A stretch of DNA of 64,000 bases from Aliivibrio fischeri (GCF_009727955.1 NZ_WOBR01000004.1:201844-265843); one strand, 5' to 3'. Positions 19,583-29,109 are shown, counted from the stretch's first letter. Numbers and translations are program-made. The notes: a model not told the origin generated them from the letters alone.

Positions 19583-20458
19583 TTAATCAGGAATGTGATT
19601 ACTTACAAAATCAATAAACAAACGTACTTTTTCAGGTTGATGATCTTTGTAGTTGTATATCATGTAAATATCACGAGGGTTAGCAGACCAATCACTTAGA
19701 ACTCGAATAAGCGAACCTTCCTCTAGATATTGGCTGATCATGATATCTGGCATTAAGGTAATCCCCAATCCATTTGAACACGCCATACGAATTACATTTA
19801 GTTCACTTGCTTCAAAACGTCCAGCATCGGTAATTGTAACTGATTCACCATCTCTGTTGGTTAAGCGCCAACGCATTAAAGGGTTGCCTTTCAATAGACT
19901 GTGTTTATGCAGTTCTTGCGCATGAGTTGGTTCAGAGTTTTTTTCTAAGTAAGTTGGGCTCGCAACTAAAATATCTTCCAAAGAGCCAATTTGACGAGCA
20001 ATAAGAGAGGAATCTCGTTGCTTACCAACGCGGAAAATAATATCCCAATCAGTAGGGTCAAGCTGCTCGGGTTGATTGCTCATGGTTAAGTTGATGCTAA
20101 TATCAGGATAAAGCAGCATAAACTTATTCAAAATGGGTTGGATCATGCGTTTAGTTAGGTTTGAAGGCGCTGCAATCTTTAGCTTTCCTGCTGCACCACG
20201 ACATTCTTCACCTAGATATTCACTGGTGTTTACCAATGTCGCTAGAATAGGGGCACATTCATCGTAAAACTTTTGACCAGCTTCAGTAAGAGATAATTTC
20301 CTAGCATGACGGTTGAGTAAGCGAATATCTAAAGAATCTTCTAAAGCTTGAATCCGACGAGTAATTGTCGCAACAGGAATTAGGGTTTTTCTTGAAGCTG
20401 CAGTGTAGCTGCCATTTTCAACCACTTGTCGAAACAAATTCAAATCATCTAATTTCAT
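19583..20458 (-). CDS. LysR family transcriptional regulator
   Basis: 291 residues from the ATG at 20456-20458 (MKLDDLNLFRQVVENGS). The N-terminal winged helix-turn-helix covers about residues 1-60 (YTAASRKTLIPVATITRRIQALE). The C-terminal LysR substrate-binding domain covers about 88-288. The sequence is closest in style to the CrgA/DsdC-like LTTR group; no effector can be named. An upstream in-frame start would add 15 residues (MLHFSALKNGEYLNI), and the shorter form matches family starts. The gene is divergent from the response regulator gene. An 8-base inverted repeat CGTGAATT/AATTCACG (20509-20516, 20565-20572) in the gap could be a control site. Confidence 0.9.
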   Translation of the reverse strand: MKLDDLNLFRQVVENGSYTAASRKTLIPVATITRRIQALEDSLDIRLLNRHARKLSLTEAGQKFYDECAPILATLVNTSEYLGEECRGAAGKLKIAAPSNLTKRMIQPILNKFMLLYPDISINLTMSNQPEQLDPTDWDIIFRVGKQRDSSLIARQIGSLEDILVASPTYLEKNSEPTHAQELHKHSLLKGNPLMRWRLTNRDGESVTITDAGRFEASELNVIRMACSNGLGITLMPDIMISQYLEEGSLIRVLSDWSANPRDIYMIYNYKDHQPEKVRLFIDFVSNHIPD

Positions 20459-20699
20459 TATATTAAGATACTCTCCGTTTTTTAGAGCGCTAAAGTGTAA
20501 CAAAAATGCGTGAATTGGTGTTGTTATAAGTCAACTAAAATGAAAATCTGTAAATAAAAGTCCAAATTCACGGCTAATTTAGCATTTTATTAATAATGAT
20601 AGCTAAAATAATTTGTGCTCGCTTGGATCTCGAACTAAATTTATTTTAGATAATAAAAATAATAGGTATTGAATTTGGGTGCGTGCAGAGGGTAGTCGT

Positions 20700-21812
20700 A
20701 TGTCAGTGTCAGTAGAGCAGGCAACAAGAAGAAAGGAAGGAGAGGGGAACACTCCTGTAGAAGATCTATTAAGAAACAAAGATATTTTGATTGTTGATGA
20801 TGATCCAATCTTTCGTTCAATGATAAGAGCGGTCTTAGAAACATATTCGTGCAATGTTAAAGAAGCGAACAACGGCCTTGAAGGTTTACAAATGCTTAAG
20901 CATTCTTTACCTGATGTATTGCTGTGTGATTTAGCCATGCCTATTTTGAACGGCATCGAATTTGTAGAGGAAGCGGTATTGGAATACCCAATGCTTCCAA
21001 TTATTGTTATTTCAGGTAGCGGTGATATGCAAGATGTCGCTAAGGTGTTGCGTCTTGGAGCAAAAGATTTTCTAGTTAAACCAATTAGCGATGTATCAAT
21101 TTTAATTAAATCGCTCTCTTCTGCATTAAAGCTAAGTGAAGAAAGCTCATTAAGAATGCAAGATTTTTCTAGTCAGTGGTTTAGAACATCTGAGTTGGAT
21201 AAAAGTTGTAATGATGAACTACATTGGCATTTAGAGTATTTACAAGAAGAGCCTAATGTTGGTCGAGAATTATTGTTTGAGTTATTGCCAGAGAGTGAAG
21301 CTCAGCATGCTAACTGGAAATTAAGTTATCGTTTATTGCAATCAACCGATGGTATGCCTTTAATCTTTGATTATGAATGGTTATTGGATGGTCGTTTATT
21401 TTTCTATCTTGTCGATTCCGACTCAGGTGGGGAAAACGGTGTTATTTCTTGTTTATTAATCAGAGCCTTCTTTAATGATTTTATTCGAGACCAACAGATG
21501 TCCACTAATACGATTTCTGCAATGGTCGCATCAATAGAAAAAGGCATGAGTACAATGGATAATAGCCAAGCTATGTCGGGCGTTTTTGGGTATGTTGATT
21601 TGTCCGAGCAAGCGGTTTTTATTTTATCAGCTGGTCTTGATGCTATCTGGGAAAGTAATAATCAACGTAATGTGCTCCGAGCAAATAATCAATTAACGAT
21701 TAATGCGTCAAATAACCAAGTTCATCGTTTTTCAGTGAAAGAAGGTGCGAATAGCCTTTCATTAAATAACGTAGGGTGCAGCAGCTTTAAGTTGGAATTG
21801 ACATCGTTTTAG
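20700..21812 (+). CDS. RssB-like response regulator with degenerate PP2C-type output domain
   Basis: 370 residues from ATG 20700, chosen because GAGGG at 20688-20692 gives a well-placed ribosome binding site; a GTG at 20679 has none. The receiver domain (about residues 25-145) has the acidic pocket ILIVDDDPIFR, the phospho-acceptor in VLLCDLAMPILNG, the switch Ser in VISGSGDMQ, and the Lys in DFLVKPIS. The rest (about 180-365) lacks a DNA-binding domain and looks like the catalytically dead PP2C-like module of RssB, the adaptor that delivers RpoS to ClpXP. That parallel is inferred from layout and length (RssB 337 residues); it could instead be a SpoIIE-like phosphatase relative. No histidine kinase is adjacent. 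Confidence 0.75.
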   Translation: MSVSVEQATRRKEGEGNTPVEDLLRNKDILIVDDDPIFRSMIRAVLETYSCNVKEANNGLEGLQMLKHSLPDVLLCDLAMPILNGIEFVEEAVLEYPMLPIIVISGSGDMQDVAKVLRLGAKDFLVKPISDVSILIKSLSSALKLSEESSLRMQDFSSQWFRTSELDKSCNDELHWHLEYLQEEPNVGRELLFELLPESEAQHANWKLSYRLLQSTDGMPLIFDYEWLLDGRLFFYLVDSDSGGENGVISCLLIRAFFNDFIRDQQMSTNTISAMVASIEKGMSTMDNSQAMSGVFGYVDLSEQAVFILSAGLDAIWESNNQRNVLRANNQLTINASNNQVHRFSVKEGANSLSLNNVGCSSFKLELTSF

Positions 21813-21874
21813 AATTGATTAAAGTCGAGGTTTGTTTACATTCTGGTTAACTTTTTGATTCTTTAGAGGCTGAT

Positions 21875-22243
21875 TTGCATTTTACCCGTAGAGTATTTTG
21901 GTTCGTTACTGGATTAACATCGCTTATTTTAGGTTTAATCGGTGTTATTCTGCCTCTTTTACCAACTACACCTTTCCTGTTATTAGCTAGCGCATGTTTT
22001 ATGAAAGCATCGCCGCGAGTTAACCATTGGTTGATTACTCATCCATTTTTAGGTCCTCCGATTGTTGAGTGGCAAGAGAAAAAAACGATTAAAAAATCAA
22101 TAAAGAAAAAAGCCTTTCTTTTGATAATACTAAGTTTTGTAATTTCAATTATTCTTGCACCACTATTATGGGTAAAACTAGGCCTATTTTGTTTTGCTAT
22201 TGTGCTTTTGGTCGGTTTTTCAAGGATTCCTACATCGGAGTAG
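21875..22243 (+). CDS. ybaN: YbaN family (DUF454) inner-membrane protein
   Basis: 122 residues from TTG 21875, preceded by GAGG at 21866-21869; there is no ATG in a comparable position. The N-terminal motif GLIGVILPLLPTTPFLLLASACF is the DUF454 signature and includes a membrane hairpin. The cytoplasmic middle contains KKTIKKSIKKKA and is followed by two further helices (about 82-115). Function unknown. In E. coli ybaN is near apt, and here it directly precedes apt. Confidence 0.88.
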   Translation: MHFTRRVFWFVTGLTSLILGLIGVILPLLPTTPFLLLASACFMKASPRVNHWLITHPFLGPPIVEWQEKKTIKKSIKKKAFLLIILSFVISIILAPLLWVKLGLFCFAIVLLVGFSRIPTSE

Positions 22244-22372
22244 GTTTATATTAACTCTTTGATCAACTACGCACCTTGCTTGGTAATACTTGCTCATGGA
22301 TGAGAAAGTGAATACCATTGCTCGGTTAATTTATTTTTATGCCCGAATAGAGGCAAAGCAGGTCAAATAACC

Positions 22373-22918
22373 ATGTCTACAGAAACACTAGCACTGATTA
22401 AAAGCAGCATTAAATCAATTCCTGATTACCCTAAAGCTGGCATTATGTTCCGTGATGTAACAAGCTTAATGGAAGACCCAAAAGCATACCAAGCAACGAT
22501 TCAACTATTAGTTGAAAAGTATAAGCAAGGCGGCTTTACAAAAATCGTTGGTACTGAAGCTCGTGGTTTCTTATTTGGTGCACCGTTAGCATTAGAATTA
22601 GGTGTTGGTTTTGTTCCTGTTCGTAAACCGGGTAAATTGCCTCGTCCAACTATCGCACAAACTTACGACTTAGAGTACGGTACAGATACATTAGAAATTC
22701 ATACTGATGCGATTATTGAAGGGGACAAAGTACTTGTTGTTGATGATCTATTAGCAACGGGTGGAACGATTGAAGCAACAGTAAAACTGATCCGCCAACT
22801 TGGTGGTGAGGTTGAGCATGCCGCATTTGTTATTAATCTTCCAGAAATTGGTGGCGAAGCACGTTTAGAAGGCCTAGGTCTAAACGTATACAGCATTTGT
22901 GAGTTTGCTGGTCACTAA
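22373..22918 (+). CDS. apt: Adenine phosphoribosyltransferase
   Basis: 181 residues. It salvages adenine with PRPP to AMP. The PRPP-binding motif is [20 protein letters not shown] near residue 120. The N-terminal block [21 protein letters not shown] and the hood region [31 protein letters not shown] are typical. It ends at a terminator before dnaX, so the two may be transcribed separately although the order apt-dnaX-ybaB-recR is conserved with E. coli. Confidence 0.97.
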   Translation: MSTETLALIKSSIKSIPDYPKAGIMFRDVTSLMEDPKAYQATIQLLVEKYKQGGFTKIVGTEARGFLFGAPLALELGVGFVPVRKPGKLPRPTIAQTYDLEYGTDTLEIHTDAIIEGDKVLVVDDLLATGGTIEATVKLIRQLGGEVEHAAFVINLPEIGGEARLEGLGLNVYSICEFAGH

Positions 22919-22943
22919 TTCTTCATATACACAGTTAATTACG

Positions 22944-22978
22944 TGAGATCTCTCTATCAAGGAAGATCTCATTTTTTT
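22944..22978 (+). terminator. Intrinsic terminator after apt
   Basis: TGAGATCT pairs with AGATCTCA around a loop at about 22952-22963, followed by seven T. Confidence 0.85.
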
Positions 22979-23021
22979 GCTGTGCTACGATTTAGATCTA
23001 TTTTATTTTGGGCTGTATTCT

Positions 23022-25148
23022 ATGAGCTATCAAGTATTGGCGCGGAAGTGGCGACCACATCATTTTAAAGATGTTGTAGGCCAACCTCATGTGCTTACTG
23101 CGTTGGAAAACGCACTTGACCATAATCGACTTCATCACGCTTATCTATTTAGCGGAACTCGTGGTGTGGGTAAAACCACGATTGCGCGTTTATTTGCTAA
23201 AGGATTGAACTGTGAAGAAGGGATCACATCAACACCGTGTGGTGTGTGTTCAACATGTAAAGAAATCGACGAAGGGCGTTTTGTTGATTTACTTGAAATC
23301 GATGCAGCTTCTAGAACGAAAGTGGAAGATACACGTGAACTATTAGATAACGTTCAATATAAGCCTGCGCGTGGTCGCTTTAAGGTTTATTTGATCGATG
23401 AAGTTCATATGTTATCTCGTCACAGTTTCAATGCGCTATTAAAGACATTGGAAGAGCCGCCTGAATATGTGAAATTCTTATTAGCTACAACGGATCCACA
23501 AAAGCTACCTGTAACGATTCTTTCTCGTTGCTTGCAGTTTCATCTTAAGCACATCAGTGTTGATCAAATTCATGAGCAGTTAGATTTTGTTCTTGATAAA
23601 GAAGAAGTATCAAAAGAAGCTCGAGCTCTTGGGCTTATTGCTCATGCTGCTGATGGCAGTATGCGTGATGCATTAAGTTTAACGGATCAAGCTATTGCTC
23701 TTGGTAACGGTTCAGTGACGGCTGAAATTGTATCGGCAATGCTCGGAACCTTAGATACTGATCAAGCGATTCGCATTTTAGAGGCGATCAGCACTAAAAA
23801 TATGCAGACATTGATGAATTGCGTAAATGATCTTGCTGATATTGGTGTTGAATGGGATGGATTAGCGAAAGAGTTAGCTAATCAGCTTCATAAATTAGCT
23901 ATGTATCAAGCATTACCAGCCACTCTAGATAAAACACAACCAGATGCTGAACGTATTGAGCTATTAAGTACGCAGTTGTCGCCTCAAGAAGTGCAATTGT
24001 TTTATCAAATCGTACTGCAAAGCCGTAAAGATTTACCGTTAGCACCAAGTGAGCGAACGGGTGCAGAGATGATGCTATTGAGAATGGTAGCATTTCGTCC
24101 TGTACATGCTCAGGCACTAGAAGCGCAGCCAATTGCGGTGCCATCAACAGAGCCTCAAGCAATCAATACAGCACCAAGAGTGCAGCAACAAGCTCCTTCT
24201 GCTCCTGTTAATGTTGCGCCTCAAGCACAAAGACCAATGGCGTCTCAACAGCGTCCTACAATGCCACAGCAAACACAGCAAGGTTATGCACCAGCGACTG
24301 TGCCACCGCAAACTGAGCAGCCACCAATGTATGATGCTCCTCCTATGGGGAATCAATCAGCTGAAGCTGCGGCACCAGCACCTCAACACCCTTCTTCTAC
24401 GCAGGCACCTATGCAAGAGACGCCAGCACCACGAAGTGGGATATTAGGTGTTCGTAACCAACTGCGTAGTGCAAAAAATAATTTAACCAATACAGGTACT
24501 GGCTCAAAAAAGGCTAGTGCGACATCCGATAAGAAAAAAACGAGTTCAGTGTTAGAGCGTATTGCTGAAAAGCAGCATTTAGCGCCTCGTGCTCAGGTGT
24601 CGCAAATTGGAAATTCAGCAACACAAGAGAAAAAGCCAGAAGAGCCGTATCGTTGGAAATCGACCCAACCAGAAATTAAAAAAGTGGTTAGCGATGTTAC
24701 TCCAACGAAACTAAAACAAGCGCTAGAGCATGAAAAAACGCCTGAAATGGTGAAATTGCTTGTTGAAGAGTCATCAAAACAAGATACTTGGTCAGCCTTG
24801 GCAATGTCATTAACATTACCAAAGTTAGTACAGCAGCTTGTTTTAAATTCAGCATTTGTTGAGCAAGATAACCAAATTAAGCTACATTTACGAGCAGCTC
24901 AATCGCATTTAAATGGCGACAAAGCCAATGAGCTGATCACTCAAGCGTTAACGCAAACATTAAATCGAGAAGTGACGGTAACCATCGATATTAGTGATGA
25001 AGGAACAACACCTTTAGAGCTGCGTGAGCAAATGTATCAAACTAAATTGCAAACGGCTTATCAGAGTTTGCAGCAAGATCCACACGTCAATTTCTTTATT
25101 CAGAGATTTGGGGCAGAGATGGATCAAGAAAGTGTGAGACCTATTTAA
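23022..25148 (+). CDS. dnaX: DNA polymerase III subunits tau (and gamma by frameshift)
   Basis: 708 residues from ATG 23022 (MSYQVLARKWRPHHF). It is the clamp-loader ATPase of the replisome. The AAA+ module (about 1-240) has Walker A GTRGVGKTTIARL near residue 45, a four-cysteine zinc site at about 64-79, Walker B LIDEVHMLSR near 126, and a sensor arginine in ILSRCLQF. A Pro/Gln-rich linker (about 370-475) and the tau-specific C-terminal domains that bind DnaB and the polymerase follow. At 24506-24512 an A-AAA-AAG heptamer lies in the correct phase; slippage gives K-K-G and then TAG, so a gamma product of about 498 residues is predicted. Upstream in-frame codons from 22977 were rejected. Confidence 0.97.
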   Translation: MSYQVLARKWRPHHFKDVVGQPHVLTALENALDHNRLHHAYLFSGTRGVGKTTIARLFAKGLNCEEGITSTPCGVCSTCKEIDEGRFVDLLEIDAASRTKVEDTRELLDNVQYKPARGRFKVYLIDEVHMLSRHSFNALLKTLEEPPEYVKFLLATTDPQKLPVTILSRCLQFHLKHISVDQIHEQLDFVLDKEEVSKEARALGLIAHAADGSMRDALSLTDQAIALGNGSVTAEIVSAMLGTLDTDQAIRILEAISTKNMQTLMNCVNDLADIGVEWDGLAKELANQLHKLAMYQALPATLDKTQPDAERIELLSTQLSPQEVQLFYQIVLQSRKDLPLAPSERTGAEMMLLRMVAFRPVHAQALEAQPIAVPSTEPQAINTAPRVQQQAPSAPVNVAPQAQRPMASQQRPTMPQQTQQGYAPATVPPQTEQPPMYDAPPMGNQSAEAAAPAPQHPSSTQAPMQETPAPRSGILGVRNQLRSAKNNLTNTGTGSKKASATSDKKKTSSVLERIAEKQHLAPRAQVSQIGNSATQEKKPEEPYRWKSTQPEIKKVVSDVTPTKLKQALEHEKTPEMVKLLVEESSKQDTWSALAMSLTLPKLVQQLVLNSAFVEQDNQIKLHLRAAQSHLNGDKANELITQALTQTLNREVTVTIDISDEGTTPLELREQMYQTKLQTAYQSLQQDPHVNFFIQRFGAEMDQESVRPI
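24506..24517 (+). promoter_or_regulatory. Programmed -1 ribosomal frameshift site in dnaX
   Basis: In the dnaX frame the codons are TCA AAA AAG GCT, giving the heptamer A-AAA-AAG at 24506-24512, the same slippery sequence as E. coli dnaX. In the -1 frame the next codons are GGC and TAG (24515-24517), so gamma would end with one new residue. A weak Shine-Dalgarno-like CAGGT ends nine to ten bases upstream. A 7-base stem TGCGACA (24518-24524) / TGTCGCA (24598-24604) begins five bases downstream, but its loop is long. Confidence 0.82.
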
Positions 25149-25184
25149 CATAAGCGTTCATACAATCTAATTTAAAATTTAGAG

Positions 25185-25219
25185 TGGGTTGAAAACAAAA
25201 ATTTAACCCCCATTTTTTT
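25185..25219 (+). terminator. Possible terminator after dnaX
   Basis: TGGGTT (25185-25190) and AACCCCCA (25205-25212) form a short imperfect stem with a long A-rich loop, followed by seven T. Weaker than the other terminators; it may be partial. Confidence 0.5.
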
Positions 25220-25253
25220 AGTAACAAAGAAGTAAACTTAAGAGAGAATAATT

Positions 25254-25589
25254 ATGTTCGGTGGTAAAGGCGGCATGGGCAACTTGATGAAGCAAGCCCA
25301 GCAAATGCAAGATCGCATGCAGAAGATGCAAGAAGAAATCGCAAACATGGAAGTAACTGGTGAGTCAGGTGCTGGTCTAGTTAAAGTAACTATCACTGGT
25401 TCTCATAGTGTTCGTCGTGTTGAAATCGATCCAAGCCTAATGGAAGAAGACGAAAAAGAAATGCTAGAAGATTTGATCGCAGCTGCGTTCAATGATGCAT
25501 CTCGTCGCATTGAAGAAACACAAAAAGAAAAAATGGCAAGTGTAACTGGTGGAATGCAAATGCCACCGGGCTTTAAAATGCCATTCTAA
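25254..25589 (+). CDS. ybaB: YbaB/EbfC family nucleoid-associated protein
   Basis: 111 residues. This is a small dimeric DNA-binding protein, typically encoded between dnaX and recR. The N-terminal helix is Gln/Met-rich ([20 protein letters not shown]), the central strands run [16 protein letters not shown] and [11 protein letters not shown], and the C-terminal helix is followed by a Met/Pro tail. It is proposed to bind and bridge DNA; its link to RecR is by gene order. Strong AGAGAGAA ribosome binding site. Confidence 0.95.
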   Translation: MFGGKGGMGNLMKQAQQMQDRMQKMQEEIANMEVTGESGAGLVKVTITGSHSVRRVEIDPSLMEEDEKEMLEDLIAAAFNDASRRIEETQKEKMASVTGGMQMPPGFKMPF

Positions 25590-25644
25590 TTTATCTTTAT
25601 GATAAAGCTGAGATTAATAACGCATTATTAGTCTTGGAATAATT

Positions 25645-25674
25645 AGGCGGCTCAGTGGCTGCCTTTTTCTTTTT
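25645..25674 (+). terminator. Intrinsic terminator between ybaB and recR
   Basis: AGGCGGC (25645-25651) and GCTGCCT (25658-25664) form a 7-base stem with one G-U pair, followed by a T-rich run broken by one C. Confidence 0.75.
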
Positions 25675-25690
25675 AGGAATATAAGAAACT

Positions 25691-26293
25691 ATGCGAACCA
25701 GTGGTTTACTAGAACAATTAATGGAATCATTACGATGCTTACCTGGTGTCGGCCCAAAATCAGCTCAGCGAATGGCTTTCCACTTACTTCAGCGTAATCG
25801 CCAAGGTGGAATGCAACTAGCTGACGCACTTTCTCAAGCGATGTCAGAGATTGGTCACTGTTCGGAATGTCGAACATTTACTGAGGAAGATACTTGCGCA
25901 ATTTGTTTGAATCCAAAGCGTCAAGCAAGTGGTGAAATGTGTATTGTGGAAAGTCCTGCAGATATTGTTGCAGTAGAAGCAACAGGGCAGTTTTCTGGGC
26001 GTTACTTTGTGCTAATGGGACATTTATCGCCACTGGATGGTATTGGTCCAAGCGATATTGGTTTAGATTTATTAGATCATCGTTTGAACCGTGGTGATAT
26101 CAAGGAAGTGATTCTTGCAACTAACCCAACAGTTGAAGGTGAAGCAACGGCGCATTATATTGCAGAGCTTTGCCAAGAACACCAAGTACCAGCTAGTCGA
26201 ATAGCTCATGGTGTTCCAATGGGCGGTGAATTAGAATTAGTTGATGGTACAACGTTATCTCACTCTATTCTTGGTCGTCAGAAGCTTTATTAG
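25691..26293 (+). CDS. recR: Recombination mediator RecR
   Basis: 200 residues. RecR works with RecF and RecO to load RecA at single-strand gaps. A helix-hairpin-helix region ([21 protein letters not shown]) is followed by a four-cysteine zinc finger ([16 protein letters not shown]) and a Toprim domain ([25 protein letters not shown]). Its last 29 bases overlap the end of the convergent rhombosortase gene; the C-terminal LGRQKLY is the normal RecR end, so the overlap is genuine. Confidence 0.97.
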   Translation: MRTSGLLEQLMESLRCLPGVGPKSAQRMAFHLLQRNRQGGMQLADALSQAMSEIGHCSECRTFTEEDTCAICLNPKRQASGEMCIVESPADIVAVEATGQFSGRYFVLMGHLSPLDGIGPSDIGLDLLDHRLNRGDIKEVILATNPTVEGEATAHYIAELCQEHQVPASRIAHGVPMGGELELVDGTTLSHSILGRQKLY

Positions 26294-26828
26294 TTTTTAA
26301 AAATAGAGCTGGAGTTTGGAGTAGTCCGCCTGCGATTGCTCCAAATAAATGTGCCTCTGTAGCTACTTTCGCATTTATTAATGAGATGGTCGATGCACTG
26401 GCTCCAAAATAGTGTTCCCAACTGATTTTAGCAATAACACCCAGTAGCAATAACCATCCGGTTTGGCGTTTATTTTTTATATCTTCAATGGCAGCCCAAA
26501 CAAATAACCCATGTAATACGCCTGACAGTCCAACATAAGCTTGTATTGGCGTAAAGAGTAACGCTAATCCAGTTAATAAGCTGATAGAAAATAGTAAAAT
26601 CGATAATTTTTTAAGGGTAAGTAGTTCCTTAAAAATATAGCCAAAAATGACGAGAGCAGCAGCATTCATTACTAAATGTGCTAGATTGGTATGGGTAAAG
26701 TTCCCTGTTACTATGCGCCAAAGCTCACCATGCTCTATCAGATTGCGATTCCATGCCAATATATCCGATACCATACTAAATTGAGCAATACCAAGCCCAA
26801 TCAGAATGGGAAGTAATAATTTAAACAA
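26265..26828 (-). CDS. rrtA: Rhombosortase-type rhomboid intramembrane serine protease
   Basis: 187 residues with about six membrane helices. Rhomboid catalytic features are visible: [13 protein letters not shown] (His/Asn in helix 2), the serine motif [12 protein letters not shown], and a histidine in [11 protein letters not shown] in the last helix. The short length and pattern match rhombosortase (RrtA), which cleaves GlyGly-CTERM tails of proteins exported by the type II system in Vibrio and Shewanella. No protein with such a tail is encoded in this window. It could be another small rhomboid; the family call is firm, the subfamily less so. Confidence 0.82.
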   Translation of the reverse strand: MFKLLLPILIGLGIAQFSMVSDILAWNRNLIEHGELWRIVTGNFTHTNLAHLVMNAAALVIFGYIFKELLTLKKLSILLFSISLLTGLALLFTPIQAYVGLSGVLHGLFVWAAIEDIKNKRQTGWLLLLGVIAKISWEHYFGASASTISLINAKVATEAHLFGAIAGGLLQTPALFLKTNKASDDQE

Positions 26829-26841
26829 GTAAAGGTTCCTT

Positions 26842-27465
26842 GTGATTCGATTTTGTCTTCAATGCTTAAAAACAAAAAAAGCCTGTATATGTGAGTGGAT
26901 CACACCCATTAGTACGGATATTGAATTAATCATACTACAGCATCCAACAGAAGCTAAGCGCCCATTAGGAACGGCGAAAATTTTATCGTTAAGTTTGGCA
27001 AATTGTCGTACTTTTATTGGCGAGAATTTTTCAGAACATTCTGAGTTAAATCAATTATTAGCTGATGATAGTTATCATCATCAAGTTTTATTTTTAGATA
27101 ATGAAAGCCAAGCTATTGGTACAGATAAAACCCTTCTTCAAAAGAAACAACGCGTTATTCTATTAGATGGTACGTGGAAAAAAGCATATAAAATGTGGCA
27201 GTTGTCCACTAATTTGCATTCCTTACCTAAGGTGCATCTAAATACGAATTTATCTGGTAATTACCGAGTACGTAAAGCGCCAAAAGATAATGCATTATCA
27301 ACAGCGGAAGCGGGATACCACATTTTAACTCAGCTAGATAATGACTGTGTAGTATCAGGTAATAGTGCAAAGTTTGATTCTATTTTAACGGCATTTGATA
27401 ACATGATTGAGTTTCACATTAGTCAAATGCCGGAAGGGGTATTTGAGAAGAACTACCGTTCATAG
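26842..27465 (+). CDS. tapT: DTW-domain tRNA-uridine aminocarboxypropyltransferase
   Basis: 207 residues from GTG 26842. The DTW family transfers the aminocarboxypropyl group of SAM to uridine, making acp3U (position 47 for E. coli TapT/YfiP). The N-terminal cysteine cluster CLQCLKTKKACICEWI is a likely metal site. HPTEAKRPLGTAKILSLSL and the signature LLDGTWKKAYKM (D-x-T-W) follow, then YRVRKAPKDNALSTAEA. It diverges from rrtA with only 13 bases between starts, so the promoters must overlap the other gene's 5' end. Assignment to the position-47 enzyme rather than another DTW member is inferred. Confidence 0.82.
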   Translation: MIRFCLQCLKTKKACICEWITPISTDIELIILQHPTEAKRPLGTAKILSLSLANCRTFIGENFSEHSELNQLLADDSYHHQVLFLDNESQAIGTDKTLLQKKQRVILLDGTWKKAYKMWQLSTNLHSLPKVHLNTNLSGNYRVRKAPKDNALSTAEAGYHILTQLDNDCVVSGNSAKFDSILTAFDNMIEFHISQMPEGVFEKNYRS

Positions 27466-27473
27466 TTTGCTAT

Positions 27474-27520
27474 ATACCAATCCAAGTAAGTACATAATTG
27501 ATACTTATATGAATTGGCAT
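27474..27520. repeat. Imperfect palindrome related to 7034-7065
   Basis: ATACCAAT (27474-27481) pairs with ATTGGCAT (27513-27520) with one wobble. An inner AAGTA/TACTT pair lies inside. It falls between convergent genes and has the same outer ends as the element before pdxB. Confidence 0.45.
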
Positions 27521-27526
27521 TGATTT

Positions 27527-28873
27527 TTAAATAGGAACAAAAAGTTGATTATATAAACGCTGAGCATAGCCATCGGTCATGCCAGCGATATAATCCGCAA
27601 TTACCCGATGTGCATTAGCGCCTGACTCTTTCGCCTCTCTCCATTCTCTTTTGTCATTTTCTGGTAATAAGCGTTCGGGATCGGAATTGAGCGCATCAAA
27701 TATCTCCATGACTATTTGTTGACCCTTATATTCAATACGCTGCATTTCAGAATTGTGAATTACGAATTGGCCGACAAACTTTTTCAATACTTCTAAAGCA
27801 TAACTCATAGAAGGGCTTAAAAAAGCATTCCAACGCAGTAATTCAGACTCAAATTCTGGTTCATTATTAAAGGTGGTAGGTTTAATAGTAATCGAGGTTA
27901 ATAGAGCATTTACGATACTACCAATGCCGTCTTTACGCTGATACTGTAAGCCTGAAAATAGTTTATCGCTGATGGTTTCAATATTTGCTTCAAACCACTC
28001 ATCACCGCATTCGGCCAATTTACTTGCGACCGATTCCTGCCACTGATTACGAGTAACAATTCCCATCACAATGGCATCTTCTAAGTCATGAACGCCATAA
28101 GCAATATCGTCAGCCAATTCCATGATGGAACAATCGATGGATTTAAAGCGAGTTTTACGGTGTGTGTGTTGACTCTCTTGCTGAAAGCGGAAAGTAGAAA
28201 ATAGCGCTTTATCGACGTCCGATAGCGGTTTTAAAATCCAATTTAAAATATCTGCGTCATCACGATAAACCCCTTTTGGTGGATGCCAATCAATGGATTT
28301 TAGATGACGTACATTACTTACTTCTTGTGGTCGCTCTGTCGAATGAACTTGATCGAGAAATGCTGGATATTTTAAAACGCCCAACAAGGTTCTTCTGGCT
28401 AAATTCATACCGAAATGCTCAGTATAAGGTTCTAATTTGCTTAAAATCCGTAGAGTTTGACCATTACCTTCAAAACCACCGTGATCACGCATCATATAAT
28501 TTAGAGCGATTTCACCACCATGACCAAAAGGGGGGTGGCCGATGTCATGAGCCAAGCAGATGCTTTCCATTAAGCTGGTTGATGTCAAAAGGGCGCGAAA
28601 CTCAGGCTGTCTAAGCTTTAACTGCGCAACAACACCCGTTCCTATTTGAGATACTTCTAAAGAATGCGTTAATCGAGTGCGATAAAAGTCATTGGCACTA
28701 CCAGGGCCGTGCACTTGAGTTTTAGCTTGAAGACGGCGAAAAGCAGCAGAGTGAAGAATACGAGCACGATCTCGTTGAAAAACGCTGCGCTGATCATTAC
28801 GACGTAACTTTTGTTCGTTACTGATACGATCTTCCCAGTGAGGGGATAGAGTAATTTCATTCGGTTTATTCAT
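27527..28873 (-). CDS. dgt: Deoxyguanosinetriphosphate triphosphohydrolase-like protein
   Basis: 448 residues, type 2 dGTPase-like. It is an HD-domain enzyme expected to release tripolyphosphate from dGTP or other dNTPs. Metal ligands are visible in [30 protein letters not shown] and the later [15 protein letters not shown]. The N-terminal [28 protein letters not shown] block is the family start. Some dGTPases act in phage defence by draining dNTPs, but nothing nearby suggests such a role here. Confidence 0.92.
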   Translation of the reverse strand: MNKPNEITLSPHWEDRISNEQKLRRNDQRSVFQRDRARILHSAAFRRLQAKTQVHGPGSANDFYRTRLTHSLEVSQIGTGVVAQLKLRQPEFRALLTSTSLMESICLAHDIGHPPFGHGGEIALNYMMRDHGGFEGNGQTLRILSKLEPYTEHFGMNLARRTLLGVLKYPAFLDQVHSTERPQEVSNVRHLKSIDWHPPKGVYRDDADILNWILKPLSDVDKALFSTFRFQQESQHTHRKTRFKSIDCSIMELADDIAYGVHDLEDAIVMGIVTRNQWQESVASKLAECGDEWFEANIETISDKLFSGLQYQRKDGIGSIVNALLTSITIKPTTFNNEPEFESELLRWNAFLSPSMSYALEVLKKFVGQFVIHNSEMQRIEYKGQQIVMEIFDALNSDPERLLPENDKREWREAKESGANAHRVIADYIAGMTDGYAQRLYNQLFVPI

Positions 28874-29109
28874 TATTATTGTTCTCGAAGTTATTTCTAT
28901 CTCTATATCATTACAGGCTTGCTACAAAAAGATCAATGGTTTATAGCAATTCTAGATATTATCTCGACATTATTTATGCTTATATCACTGAATTAATCAG
29001 GTTATATATCAGAGAATATAGAGCAAGAACACACAGTTATATTTGTATTATTTAGTTCGTGTATACGGATTGTTATAATAAAAACCACTTTGTTGAATGG
29101 AATAACAAT

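Noticed and set aside
24531..24541. Second A-rich run in dnaX (AAG AAA AAA ACG) as a frameshift site
   Set aside because: The phase does not give an X-XXY-YYZ heptamer; the A-AAA-AAG at 24506 is the proper candidate.
27527..28873. dgt as an anti-phage gene
   Set aside because: Some dGTPases act in defence, but this one sits among housekeeping genes with no defence neighbours.
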